Origin: an uncultured Desulfobulbaceae bacterium
Lineage (GTDB): Bacteria; Desulfobacterota; Desulfobulbia; Desulfobulbales; Desulfobulbaceae
Direction of reading: 5' to 3'
Assembly (NCBI GenBank): GCA_947259225.1
Contig: CAMYLK010000012.1
Location: 34,825-98,824 of the forward strand
DNA length: 64,000 nt
Part shown: positions 19,498 to 27,877 of the stretch, in pieces
Position numbering within the stretch: the stretch's first letter is position 1
Layout: every line of letters begins with the position of its first letter
Position numbers and translations under genes: made by a program
Notes under the pieces: model-generated
Database searches by the model: none
What the model saw: the letters and a program-made list of their open reading frames with translations, nothing else
What the model was told of the DNA's origin: nothing

Positions 19498-20466
19498 ATG
19501 TATATTTTCACAAAGATCGATATCCTGAAAGTCATTTTTGCCCCCCTGCTTGCCAGTTTTCTTTTTGTCTTCGCAGTCTTCGGTTTCTTTCTGCCGGAAT
19601 CCAAAAGCAACCTGATGGATCAGAAAAAGGAAACCATTGCTGTTTTGACCCAGACAGCCTGGAACATATTAACTTACTATGAGAAGAAGGCCCAATCAGG
19701 TGAGATTTCTGAAAACATGGCGCGAGCCCTCGCTGCTGAACAGATCAGAGACTTAAGATACGGTGCGGACGGTAAAGATTATTTCTGGATTACCGACATG
19801 CAGCCCAATATGATTATGCACCCCTACAGACCTGAACTTGAGGGCCAGAACCTGTCAAACTATGCTGATCCGAACGGCAAACATCTCTTTGCTGAATTTG
19901 TCCGGGAAGTTGCCACGGATGGTGAGGGGTATGTGCCCTATCTCTGGCAATGGAAAGATGACCGGGATCACATTGCACCCAAACTTTCTTATGTCAGGCT
20001 TTTTAAACCATGGAGCTGGATAACCGGCACCGGCGTTTATGTCGATGATGTTCACCACGAAATTACCCGGATATCAAAAAAACTCATCTATACATCCCTG
20101 GCCATCCTGATAACCATTCTATTCCTGTCTGCATTTATTATTCAGCAGGGCTTGGGTGAAACCAGGAAACGAAGAGCTGCTGAACTGGAACTGCAAAAGT
20201 ACCATGATAATCTGGAAGACCTGGTCAAAAAGAGGACCGATGAACTGCAAAATGCTTTGACGGAAGTCAAGCTGCTCAGTGGACTTCTCCCTATCTGCGC
20301 ATCATGTAAAAAAATCAGGGACGATAAAGGATACTGGAATCAGATTGAATCATATATTCAACAACATTCCGAAGCTGAATTCAGCCACAGCATCTGTCCC
20401 GACTGTATCAAAACACTCTACCCCAAATTTTCCAGTCATTCTTCTGACGAAGAGAAAAACGCGTAG
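19498..20466 (+). CDS. Membrane sCache_2 sensor with Cys-rich C-terminal domain, no known output
   Basis: This 322-residue protein has an N-terminal membrane segment, a periplasmic single-Cache domain (about residues 35-185; DGKDYFWITDMQPNMIMHPY is typical of sCache_2), a second transmembrane segment (about 197-215), a short coiled coil, and a C-terminal domain. In that domain ICASCKKIRDDKGYW and HSICPDCIKTLYP supply two CXXC pairs. This module recurs at the end of PAS and receiver proteins in deltaproteobacteria. No histidine kinase, GGDEF or methyl-accepting domain is present. Its signal and partner are unknown. It starts at ATG 19498 in an AT-rich leader. Confidence 0.75.
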   Translation: MYIFTKIDILKVIFAPLLASFLFVFAVFGFFLPESKSNLMDQKKETIAVLTQTAWNILTYYEKKAQSGEISENMARALAAEQIRDLRYGADGKDYFWITDMQPNMIMHPYRPELEGQNLSNYADPNGKHLFAEFVREVATDGEGYVPYLWQWKDDRDHIAPKLSYVRLFKPWSWITGTGVYVDDVHHEITRISKKLIYTSLAILITILFLSAFIIQQGLGETRKRRAAELELQKYHDNLEDLVKKRTDELQNALTEVKLLSGLLPICASCKKIRDDKGYWNQIESYIQQHSEAEFSHSICPDCIKTLYPKFSSHSSDEEKNA

Positions 20467-20653
20467 CATTTAAATCTGTCACTCCCCGTGCCCCTGTTGT
20501 CCCTTTTACCACCTTGCATCGTACTCCACTGGTAATCTCAACGGTTAATTATACCGAAAACTGAAGAATCCATCGTAACTATCTACTTGCATAACCTGTC
20601 ACTTTTTTTGACTATAATTTGACCGCATATTTTCAAGATCAACTATCAAAATA

Positions 20654-20687
20654 TAAAGCCCCGGAAGAATCATCTCCCGGGGCTTTA
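20654..20687 (-). terminator. Terminator-like hairpin after the rhodanese-cytochrome gene
   Basis: A perfect 11-bp inverted repeat (TAAAGCCCCGG and CCGGGGCTTTA) encloses a 12-base loop. Read on the minus strand it lies about 47 bases past the stop at 20734 and is followed by TATATTTTG. It could also stop the plus-strand sensor gene. Confidence 0.75.
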
Positions 20688-20733
20688 ATAGTTATTGACC
20701 TTCTACAGTTAAGGTTGAGCTGTTAACTGCCTC

Positions 20734-22854
20734 CTACTCTTCAGCACACCAGTTGATCCATGACTCATCGTGAACACTGACATCCTCGAAACCGAGGTAA
20801 CGAAGCATGAAATAGACAGCACTGGCATGCTGGCCTGAGTTACAGGTCGTGACAACCTTTTTGTCAGGTGTTATTCCATTCTTCTTCAATACCCATACGA
20901 GTTCCTCCGGAGACTTAAGGGCCGCATTGTCCATATAAAGTGCGCTCAGCGGCAGACTGACGGATCCCGGTATATGTCCGGCCCGTTCTGCGGCACCATG
21001 TTTGGTCATGCCCTGTACCTGGGTCAGGACCCGTACGTCAAGAACAACGACTTCCGGTTTATCAAGAACTGAGCTGACATATTCATTGTCAACAACTACA
21101 TCCGGATTCGGTTTGCCTGTAAACTTCTTGGCTTTTACAGTGGACGGCTTGTCGGCAAGATGATATCCGGCCTCGTGCCACCCCTCTATGCCGCCATTCA
21201 GGTATGAAACATTTTTCACACCTGCATACTCGAGTATCCAAAGGAGATAACCGGCAACCCTGCCGTCCTTGTCGTACACAACCACATGGTCATCAGCTCC
21301 AATCCCTGCCTTGCCAAGGGCATCGGCAATCTTGTCGTGGCCGACCAGAGTCAGCATCTTGTCATCATCAATGCCCGAGCGAATACCTCTTTTGGTCGGA
21401 TCAAAGGAAACTGCGCCCTCGATATGGCCCTTGTCGTAGGCACCTTGGGGCCGTGCATCAACAACGACAACTTTGCCAATGTTTTTGTGCAGCCATTCAG
21501 CATCCACGACCATGCCGGTCTTCACCTTGGACACATCAACACTGAACGGCGCTGTCTTGTCGAGAGCCTTGGGCACTTTTCCGTCGGGAACCACGACTGA
21601 CTTGTTGGCATCCTTCTCGTAATCAAGCAGGTCAGCCGTACTCAGGAAGAGTTCCCTGTTACCGTGGCAGTTGTTACAGTTTGCATTCTGCCAGGTCTTG
21701 CGCTGAATATTATGCGGTGAGGTGCGCTTCCAGTTGGGAACCTTGGAAAAATTTGTAAAGGCGTCATCCACATAGAATTTAAAAAGATCGGGATCTATGG
21801 GGATATGCCTGACGAGCATATAATCGTAATTGGCATCAGGTGCACCCTTGTCATAATTGAGGCCGATCTTCATGCCTTCCACTTCCTTCTTGTTTTTGAA
21901 GTAGTAGAGGCCGTCCTTGTCGCGACCGGTATGACAGCTGTAGCAGTTAACATACGTCTGTGAATGGCAGACCTGGCACTGCACCTTGCCGGCATGGATT
22001 TCGTGATCACGGACTGAACCGTACTCAAGGCCCTGGTGACAGGTTTCGCAGCGAACCATCTCTTTCAGATGATACCGGCCGGGCAATCCTGATCCGTCGG
22101 CATGCATTTCCTCAGCCTTATGACAGGAAACACAGTCCATGTTCAACTTGGTGGTATGCACATCACCTTCACCGCGTGAACCATAAAACTCCATCCCAAC
22201 TCTGCTGCCGTGACAGGCGGTGCACTGGTTTACCGGGTCGGAGTGCTTCTGGAAAATATGACCGTTAATGAAACCCTTCTTGGCGAATTTCGGTCTGCTG
22301 ACATGGCACCCGCCGCAACTGCTGGTATGACAGCCGGCACAATGCTTGGATCGTGCCTCGTCGATCTTGTCCCATTTACCCATGTCCGCCCTGGTTTTGA
22401 GAATAGTGGGAAAGGTTGAAAGGGTTGTGTGCAGTGAATTTGTCCCGGTTTTAACAATGTCTTCGTGACACTCACCGCATGCTTTTTCCGGGTTCTTCAA
22501 AGCCGGATACGGCTCCATGCCTTTATGGGCATTTTCTTTGTCAGCTGCTGCTGGATTACCGGCATGACAGTCAACACATGCAATTTCTCCATGTACTGTT
22601 TCGAGAAAACCTTCAGAAACCAGTACCTTTTCCTGCGGCTCCAACGGAGCCACTTTGCCGCCTCAGCCGGCACCTGACTGCATGGCTGACTTTTTGACCT
22701 TGACCTCGGCAAGGGAATCTTCCAGCATGTCTTCGTCAAGGTGACACTTGACGCAACTGGAAGATGAACCTGCAAATGCCTGGGCAGACCAGGTCATCAG
22801 CAGGGCACAGCCAAGTAATAGTAGAATCTCCGATTTCCGGCAAATATGCTTCAT
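20734..22854 (-). CDS. Selenocysteine-containing undecahaem cytochrome with tandem rhodanese domains
   Basis: Read with UGA at 22665-22663 as Sec, this is a 706-residue exported protein. It has a signal peptide (LLLLGCALLMTWSAQAFAG), then a first haem site CVKCH at residue 34, Sec64 in QSGAG-U-GGKV, and ten more CXXCH motifs up to about residue 400: CVDCH, CGECH, CAGCH, CGGCH, CTACH, CVSCH, CETCH, CQVCH, CYSCH and CNNCH. Two rhodanese domains follow (about 447-584 and 585-706). The first lacks the catalytic Cys (YDKDGR); the second has CNSGQHAS at about Cys671, as in tandem thiosulfate sulfurtransferases. The reading frame is continuous across the UGA, the signal peptide lies only upstream of it, and a SECIS-type hairpin follows. 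The domain layout resembles OmcKL/ExtKL-type proteins, from memory. A role in periplasmic or outer-surface sulfur redox chemistry is inferred. An ordinary caller would start at GTG 22653 and lose the signal, one haem and Sec. Confidence 0.88.
22635..22665 (-). promoter_or_regulatory. Bacterial SECIS-like hairpin after the UGA
   Basis: The UGA at 22665-22663 is followed after 9 bases by an 8-bp stem (GTGGCTCC and GGAGCCGC, one G-U pair) with a three-base GTT loop. The inner six perfect pairs begin 11 bases after the UGA, close to the spacing known for the E. coli fdhF SECIS upper stem-loop bound by SelB. The loop holds the G and U expected there. Confidence 0.8.
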
Positions 22855-22950
22855 ACCCTACCCCCTTTTACTAAATTAAAAGTTATATACCTCTCCCTGG
22901 TTACAGGAAAAATCTTTATATCTTTATATAAGGTAGCGGTGGAAAAAAAA

Positions 22951-22984
22951 TGTGGCAAATTGTCGCACAGCCACCGTGTGGCAA
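22951..22984. repeat. Direct repeats TGTGGCAA upstream of the Sec cytochrome
   Basis: TGTGGCAA occurs at 22951-22958 and 22977-22984, each followed by a similar AT-rich TTG(T/A)C stretch, 26 bases apart (about 2.5 helical turns). They lie about 100 bp upstream of the minus-strand cytochrome start. They may be tandem activator or repressor sites; the protein is unknown. Confidence 0.35.
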
Positions 22985-23075
22985 TATTTGACAATTGGTA
23001 ATTTAAAAAGGAAGAAATCTTTTTTATTGATGAGTCTAAAAAATCATGCGTGCCAGGGACATAAACAATCGGTTC

Positions 23076-23750
23076 TTATGCCTCGGCCACCTTTCCCGGT
23101 ATTCCATGATAAATATGGGTCATCCAGACCACAGCTACAATGGGAGAAAAAAGGTTGAGTACGGGGACCAGGGTCAAGAGAGTGAGGACCAGCCCGCTGC
23201 CATAAATCAATTTTTTATGCTCCCTCCCTAACTGTCTTGCTCTTGGCTTGCCAAGGTGATAACCGGCAGCACTCTCAAAAAATTCACGGCCCAACAGGTA
23301 ACTGTTCAGGACAATGGACAGCACAAAGCCTATACCAACCAGGTAAAAAGGCAGAACCAGAAGGTTAAGAAAAAGGGCTTTGAGGGTAAAACGGATATCA
23401 TGTGCCAGGTCAGGCCAGAAACTGGGCTCCGTCTCTCGAATTTTATCTTGATATTCAGCCTGTTCAACCCTGTGTATGGTTATTTCCTGGAATACCCCTG
23501 AAATAAGAACCACCAGCACCGGGAGCATAAACCATCCGCCAACTCCAGTTACAATTCCGACCATCCAATTGACAGAGGCATCAAGCCAGCCTCTTTCCAG
23601 GTTGACCAGGTTTGCTGTCAACCAGGTAATCCCGCTGACAAGAGCGACAACTATCAGCAGTGCTAATAAAGCACAAAGCATCATCAGGCCGACTAGCCGA
23701 TCCCTTGCCAAAGATCGCAGTGTTTTTCTGGCTAAAGAAAAATACCTCAT
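23076..23750 (-). CDS. EI24/CysZ-like membrane protein
   Basis: From the ATG at 23750 the protein is 224 residues with several hydrophobic helices and the pattern of EI24-domain proteins: an early helix pair, a long middle loop (VEQAEYQDKIRE), a late YLLGREFFESAAGYHLGK segment, and LGREHKKLIYGSGLVLTLL. CysZ of this family is a sulfate permease, but related proteins have other roles. Its position 220 bp upstream of the rhodanese-cytochrome on the same strand fits sulfur metabolism without proving it. An AAAGGA element precedes the chosen start. Confidence 0.75.
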   Translation of the reverse strand: MRYFSLARKTLRSLARDRLVGLMMLCALLALLIVVALVSGITWLTANLVNLERGWLDASVNWMVGIVTGVGGWFMLPVLVVLISGVFQEITIHRVEQAEYQDKIRETEPSFWPDLAHDIRFTLKALFLNLLVLPFYLVGIGFVLSIVLNSYLLGREFFESAAGYHLGKPRARQLGREHKKLIYGSGLVLTLLTLVPVLNLFSPIVAVVWMTHIYHGIPGKVAEA

Positions 23751-23876
23751 TTTCCCAATTCCTTTGATGCGGTTTTCACATTCACAGAATAATACCAACC
23801 ATGGTCAATATATGCGAGGTTCCTGGAAATCGTTGAAAATGTATTAACTGTGCAGGTCTCTTACTTCAGAAATGGC

Positions 23877-24011
23877 GAAAAGGGAAGGGCCCGGTCCGAA
23901 ATTGACATCGTACCAGGCCCTATCAAGGAGAAACAAGTTGAAGCACTGTCAGAAAGGTGTGTTATAGTCAGTTTTATACTTTGGTCGGTCAGGCTGCAGT
24001 ACTTTCAACTT
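23877..24011 (-). ncRNA. Small RNA gene A, paralogous to the one at 24521-24643
   Basis: On the minus strand a promoter-like pair precedes about 134 nt ending in a terminator hairpin (GGGCCTGGTACGA and TCGGACCGGGCCC) and TTCCCTTTT. The 5' end AAGTTGAAAGTACTG pairs with CAGTGCTTCAACTT at 23935-23948 in a 14-bp stem with one bulge. CUUGUUUCUCCUUGAU follows as a single strand; its CUCCUU could pair with Shine-Dalgarno sites. No open frame of note is present. The start and end are estimates. Confidence 0.75.
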
Positions 24012-24016
24012 AATTA

Positions 24017-24046
24017 ACAGTATCACGGCGTGGTACTGTAAGTCAA
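24017..24046 (-). promoter_or_regulatory. Sigma-70-like promoter of small RNA A
   Basis: On the minus strand TTGACT (24046-24041) and TACTGT (24022-24017) are separated by 18 bases. The -35 sequence, the spacing and the GTGA before the -10 are the same as at the copy near 24.65 kb. Confidence 0.65.
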
Positions 24047-24280
24047 ATTTTTTATCAAAAATAATTCTTTTTAATAATACCTCGCCTCAAGCAAATTCAT
24101 TATGTTGTCGTCTCCTTTACATTTTTTACCTGATTACCACCGAAACTCAGCAGGGCTATTACTGGCAACATGAACATCGTTGTCGCCTGCAGTCTTCTTC
24201 GCATACCTTCGAGCGAGTCCACAAGGCTTAGAGGGACGAGTCTTGTTGGCTCTACAGTGTGTTATTCCGGGCTGAGTGAT
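24047..24280. other. Remainder of the 23751-24900 non-coding gap
   Basis: I see no coding sequence or further structured element here, nor in 24680-24900 before cbiM. No cobalamin riboswitch (no B12 box) and no NikR-type palindrome is visible upstream of the metal transporter operon. Confidence 0.5.
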
Positions 24281-24290
24281 GCGAAGAACC

Positions 24291-24347
24291 GGAATCCAGG
24301 TCACTGGAACATAATGGATTCCTGCTTTCGCGGGAATGACAGAAAGC
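24291..24347. repeat. REP-like palindromic repeat
   Basis: GGAATCCA (24291-24298) pairs with TGGATTCC (24315-24322), and GCTTTC pairs with GAAAGC around GCGGGAATGACA (24324-24347). The phrase GGATTCCTGCTTTCGCGGG is the well-known proteobacterial intergenic palindrome that translates to VIPAKAGIH. It is a single copy here, between the two small RNA genes. Confidence 0.7.
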
Positions 24348-24520
24348 GCCTGAACTGAACTTTTCATGTCTCGTACCCTTAGGATACCTTGCTCTCTTTC
24401 TGCTGCCGGCAAAAAAGAAGAACACTCGTTCAAGGCATAATGGCAATGTTATGATAATATTGCTGAGGATTGATGGTAATCAGGTATTTGATATCAATCC
24501 GTATCATTGTCTAGGCTCTG

Positions 24521-24643
24521 AAAAAGATAAGGCCCGGCTCGAGATCTCGAACCGGGCCTTATCAAGGAGAAACAAGCTGATGCGCTGTCAGTGCTCTTAT
24601 AGTTTAATGGACTTTGGTATGTCAGGCTGAAGCGCTTTCAACT
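24521..24643 (-). ncRNA. Small RNA gene B, paralogous to the one at 23877-24011
   Basis: About 123 nt on the minus strand. The 5' AAGTTGAAAGCGCTTCAG pairs with CTGACAGCGCATCAGCTT through a bulged stem. Where copy A pairs GUACUG with CAGUGC, this copy pairs GCGCU with AGCGC, so the stem is kept by compensating changes. CUUGUUUCUCCUUGAU is identical to copy A. A 16-bp terminator stem (24529-24560, one G-U pair) and ATCTTTTT end it. A trans-acting regulatory RNA is inferred. Confidence 0.8.
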
Positions 24644-24649
24644 TACTCT

Positions 24650-24679
24650 ATTATATCACTGGGAAGTTGGCTGAGTCAA
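24650..24679 (-). promoter_or_regulatory. Sigma-70-like promoter of small RNA B
   Basis: On the minus strand TTGACT (24679-24674), an 18-base spacer, and a perfect TATAAT (24655-24650). The predicted +1 is near 24643, at the AAGTTGAAAG that starts the conserved RNA. Confidence 0.8.
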
Positions 24680-24900
24680 ATAGAGAAAAAACGACATACA
24701 CCCTTCCCTTCATCATTACACTGATTGAAACAGGAACAGGCCCTCTGTTTCATTTTTCCCTTGGCCACACCGGTTATGCGCCTTGACTCTCGGGCCAATC
24801 TCCTTTAAAGTATTATTAATTTGAAATTCGTAACACTTTGCCTTTGGTCTCGTATCAGGTGAACTGAGTTGCATATTAATACTATAGGATAACACAAAAA

Positions 24901-25947
24901 ATGCATATGGCAGACGCGCTTGTTTCTCCAGGAGTTGGCAGCGCCATGTGGGCGGTTTCGGCCGGATTGATAGTTTACTCCTCCTCCCGGGTAAATAGAC
25001 ACCTAGAGGACCGGGCAATTCCCCTGATGGGTGTTCTCGGTGCGTTCGTCTTTGCCGCGCAGATGGTCAACTTTACTATTCCTGCCACCGGGTCAAGTGG
25101 ACATCTCGGAGGTGGGTTACTTCTGGCAATCCTCCTCGGACCTTATGCAGCGTTTCTTACCGTGGCTTCAATTTTGACCGTGCAGGCCCTGTTTTTTGCA
25201 GATGGCGGTATACTTGCACTTGGCTGTAATATTTTCAACCTGGGTTTTTTCCCTTGCCTGGTCGCCTATCCACTTTTTTTTAAACCTACTGTCGGGACTT
25301 CCAATTCACAGACCAGAATTTTTCTGGGTGCTTGTCTGGCCGCAATTATTGGACTGCAGCTTGGTTCTCTCGGGGTTGTTCTGCAAACACTTTTCTCAGG
25401 GATAACGGAACTGCCTTTTAGGACTTTCGTTCTTTTCATGCAGCCGATCCATCTTGCTATCGGTATTGTTGAGGGGCTCGCGACTGCCTCTATTGTCATG
25501 TTTATCTATAAAGCCAGACCTGATATTCTGCATTTCTCATCTCGGGCCAAACCACTCAACCTTGCTCACGTTCATAAGCCAGTATTTTTTTTGCTGATTG
25601 CCGCTTTATTTACAGGTAGTGGAATCAGCCTGTTGAGCTCATCCCTTCCTGACGGCCTTGAATGGTCTTTTTACAAAACCACAGGTAGTGAAAATGTTGT
25701 CGGCTACGAAAGTGCCTTCCATGAAAAACTTGCCGGAGTACAGGAAAAAACAGCACTCCTTCCTGATTATAGTTTCAGGGAACCGATAAACTCATTGGGC
25801 ACAAAGCCTGTTTCACACCATTTAACGAACCAAACCGGTACTTCGGTTTCCGGTTTTATCGGCAGTTTCATGACACTCTTTTTCGCCACCCTGCTGGGTC
25901 TTTTGCTCAAACACCGCAGAAGAGTCTTTCAAAGTTCTGATTCATAG
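24901..25947 (+). CDS. cbiM: Cobalt/nickel ECF transporter S component, CbiM-PDGLE (CbiN-like) fusion
   Basis: This 348-residue membrane protein starts MHMADALVSPGVG, the metal-binding N-terminus of CbiM/NikM in which His2 ligates the metal. Conserved segments include QMVNFTIPATGSSGHLGGG and the long helical CbiM core to about residue 205. A C-terminal part holds LPDGLEWSFYK (a PDGLE/CbiN-like domain) and a last transmembrane helix. With the next two genes it makes a group I ECF transporter importing Co2+ or Ni2+. Cobalt would feed corrinoid enzymes such as the AcsE-like protein. Confidence 0.92.
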   Translation: MHMADALVSPGVGSAMWAVSAGLIVYSSSRVNRHLEDRAIPLMGVLGAFVFAAQMVNFTIPATGSSGHLGGGLLLAILLGPYAAFLTVASILTVQALFFADGGILALGCNIFNLGFFPCLVAYPLFFKPTVGTSNSQTRIFLGACLAAIIGLQLGSLGVVLQTLFSGITELPFRTFVLFMQPIHLAIGIVEGLATASIVMFIYKARPDILHFSSRAKPLNLAHVHKPVFFLLIAALFTGSGISLLSSSLPDGLEWSFYKTTGSENVVGYESAFHEKLAGVQEKTALLPDYSFREPINSLGTKPVSHHLTNQTGTSVSGFIGSFMTLFFATLLGLLLKHRRRVFQSSDS

Positions 25948-25989
25948 ACAAAAACTGTCTCTGGCGCCGCCGCCGTTTGGGTAATTTAC

Positions 25990-26802
25990 ATGTCTCGAGT
26001 TGACACAGGTTTTTTTGACATCAGGTACCTGGATACCCTGGCCCAGGGGGAAACATGGGTTCACAGGCTTGATCCTCGGGCCAAACTTGTTACAACTTTG
26101 ATTTTTATACTCACTGTCGTCTCGTATGATAAATATACTATTACCGGGCTTCTTCCTTTTGTAATTTACCCTGTCACACTCAGTGGTGCCGCTAACCTTC
26201 CTGTTTCATATATTCTGCACAAACTGCTTATCATAGCTCCCTTTGCAATATTGATAGGCCTTTTTAACCCCTTCTTTGACCGTTCTGTTCATATCTATGT
26301 AGGCTCAGTAGGTATAACAGGTGGATGGATATCTTTTATCTCTCTGTTAATACGCTTTATCTTAACTGTTGGAACAGCCCTTATATTTATCGCTGTCACC
26401 AGTTTCAACGGACTTTGTGCAGCCTTGCAGCAACTGAGGGTCCCAACCATATTCATCACACAGCTTCTTTTCCTGTATCGATACATTTTTGTCCTGTTGG
26501 ACGAAGCGGTTCGTATGTCACGAGCCAGAACCTTAAGGACTTTTAATTCTTCAGGGCTCGGGATGAAAACATATAGCTCACTGGTCGGTCACCTGCTGCT
26601 GAAGACTTTAAACCGTGCAGAACGCTTACATCTGGCCATGAGATGCAGGGGTTTCGACGGGCACATTCCCCTCTTCCGGCCCTCCAGAATCGGGAGCGCA
26701 GAAATCACATTTGTATTCTGCTGGACCTGCATTTTTCTGTTAATGCGATTGTATAACATACCGCAGTTGCTGGGCTCCTTAATCCTGGAAGTCGTATCAT
26801 GA
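25990..26802 (+). CDS. cbiQ: ECF transporter T component CbiQ
   Basis: This 270-residue membrane protein has about five transmembrane helices and the T-component motifs: an N-terminal VHRLDPRAKLV segment, the RARTLRTF coupling motif, and a later AERLHLAMRCRGFDG motif that contacts the ATPase. It couples CbiO to the CbiM part. It overlaps cbiO by 4 bases. Confidence 0.94.
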   Translation: MSRVDTGFFDIRYLDTLAQGETWVHRLDPRAKLVTTLIFILTVVSYDKYTITGLLPFVIYPVTLSGAANLPVSYILHKLLIIAPFAILIGLFNPFFDRSVHIYVGSVGITGGWISFISLLIRFILTVGTALIFIAVTSFNGLCAALQQLRVPTIFITQLLFLYRYIFVLLDEAVRMSRARTLRTFNSSGLGMKTYSSLVGHLLLKTLNRAERLHLAMRCRGFDGHIPLFRPSRIGSAEITFVFCWTCIFLLMRLYNIPQLLGSLILEVVS

Positions 26803-27608
26803 GTCACCATATTGTTGAAGCAGAGGGGTTGTCCTACACTTATCCGGATTCAAACCGCGGTATTCACAATATCCGGTTTCGTATTACCCATGGAGAATCA
26901 GTGGCGATTGTCGGTGCCAACGGCGCAGGTAAATCCACTCTTCTCCTTCACCTTAACGGTTATCTTGCACCTGCGACCGGTACAATGAGAATTGGTGATT
27001 TTCCAATCACCAGGAAGAACCTCAAAACTGTACGACGGAGTGTTGGTATGGTTTTTCAGGACCCCGATGATCAGCTTTTCATGCCTACAGTTTTCGATGA
27101 TGTTGCTTTTGGTCCCCTCAATCTGGGTCTTCCTGCTGATGCAGTTGAAAAACAGGTTCAGGAAGCATTGAACAGGGTAAATGGAGTGCACCTGAAAAAA
27201 AGGGCACCTTACAAACTGTCCGGCGGTGAAAAAAGGACTGTGGCCATAGCGACGGTTCTAGCCATGTCACCCGACATCCTTGTCATGGACGAACCATCCT
27301 CTAACCTTGACCCCATGGCACGGAACCTCCTTATTGAACTTTTAAAGACCTTTGAGCATACTAAAATCATTGCAACCCATGACCTTGACCTGGCTCTGGA
27401 TATCTGTGAGCGTACCATCGTTCTCCACGACGGTTATATTACGGCAGATGGGTCAACAATTGATATTTTCCAGGATGAGACACTGCTGTCTGCAAGCGGC
27501 CTGGCCAAGCCTTTAAAGATGCAGGGATGTCCTGTATGTGGAAAATCAAGAAAATCAAACACAAAAAAGCTGGTTGACAGTCCTGAAAAAATAAAAAATA
27601 AAAAATAA
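26799..27608 (+). CDS. cbiO: ECF transporter ATPase CbiO
   Basis: This 269-residue ABC ATPase has a Walker A (GANGAGKSTLL), Q-loop region (GMVFQDPDDQLF, the ECF signature), signature motif (LSGGEKR), Walker B (ILVMDEPSSNLDP) and H-loop (ATHDLDLA). A short C-terminal extension contains one CPVCGKSRKSN pair and a lysine-rich tail, which may bind metal. It is the last gene of the cbiM-Q-O operon. Confidence 0.95.
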   Translation: MSHHIVEAEGLSYTYPDSNRGIHNIRFRITHGESVAIVGANGAGKSTLLLHLNGYLAPATGTMRIGDFPITRKNLKTVRRSVGMVFQDPDDQLFMPTVFDDVAFGPLNLGLPADAVEKQVQEALNRVNGVHLKKRAPYKLSGGEKRTVAIATVLAMSPDILVMDEPSSNLDPMARNLLIELLKTFEHTKIIATHDLDLALDICERTIVLHDGYITADGSTIDIFQDETLLSASGLAKPLKMQGCPVCGKSRKSNTKKLVDSPEKIKNKK

Positions 27609-27877
27609 CTGTCATTTTTACAAAATTGTTTTAACTATAAAATAATATGTAACTCATTTCGTGATGCTTGCTACTAGGGTAAATACTATAGTTGCACCGT
27701 TAACCTGAACCGCTGCAGACTCACAATATTTGCTTTATGGAAGTTGAGAATTTTTTACTCTTTGTCCAAAACTGTAACCAGGATATTCTTTTTTTTGCGA
27801 ACAATTATTAAAAAATTGCTTGCATAGACAGGCACAGCGTGGTACTTTCAAAATACAATTAACTTCATATTTACTGA

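Noticed and set aside
20734..22653. A shorter cytochrome starting at GTG 22653 with a separate 63-residue peptide upstream
   Set aside because: Both are in the same frame, the signal peptide and first haem site are only in the upstream part, and the GTG has no SD. It lies exactly on the SECIS stem. Readthrough as Sec explains it better.
22940..22985. A sigma-54 promoter for the Sec cytochrome
   Set aside because: TGGC and TTGC elements occur, but the GG-GC spacing does not match the -24/-12 consensus on either strand.
24281..24350. CRISPR-like repeat
   Set aside because: It is a single palindromic unit with no regular spacers; it fits a REP element.
24680..24900. Search for a cobalamin or Ni/Co riboswitch upstream of cbiM
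   Set aside because: No B12 box or NiCo-type four-way structure could be recognised.
24024..27846. Shared CAC(G/A)GCGTGGTACT at 24024-24037 and 27833-27846
   Set aside because: A 13 of 14 match is expected by chance in a window this size, and there is no common feature next to the two sites.
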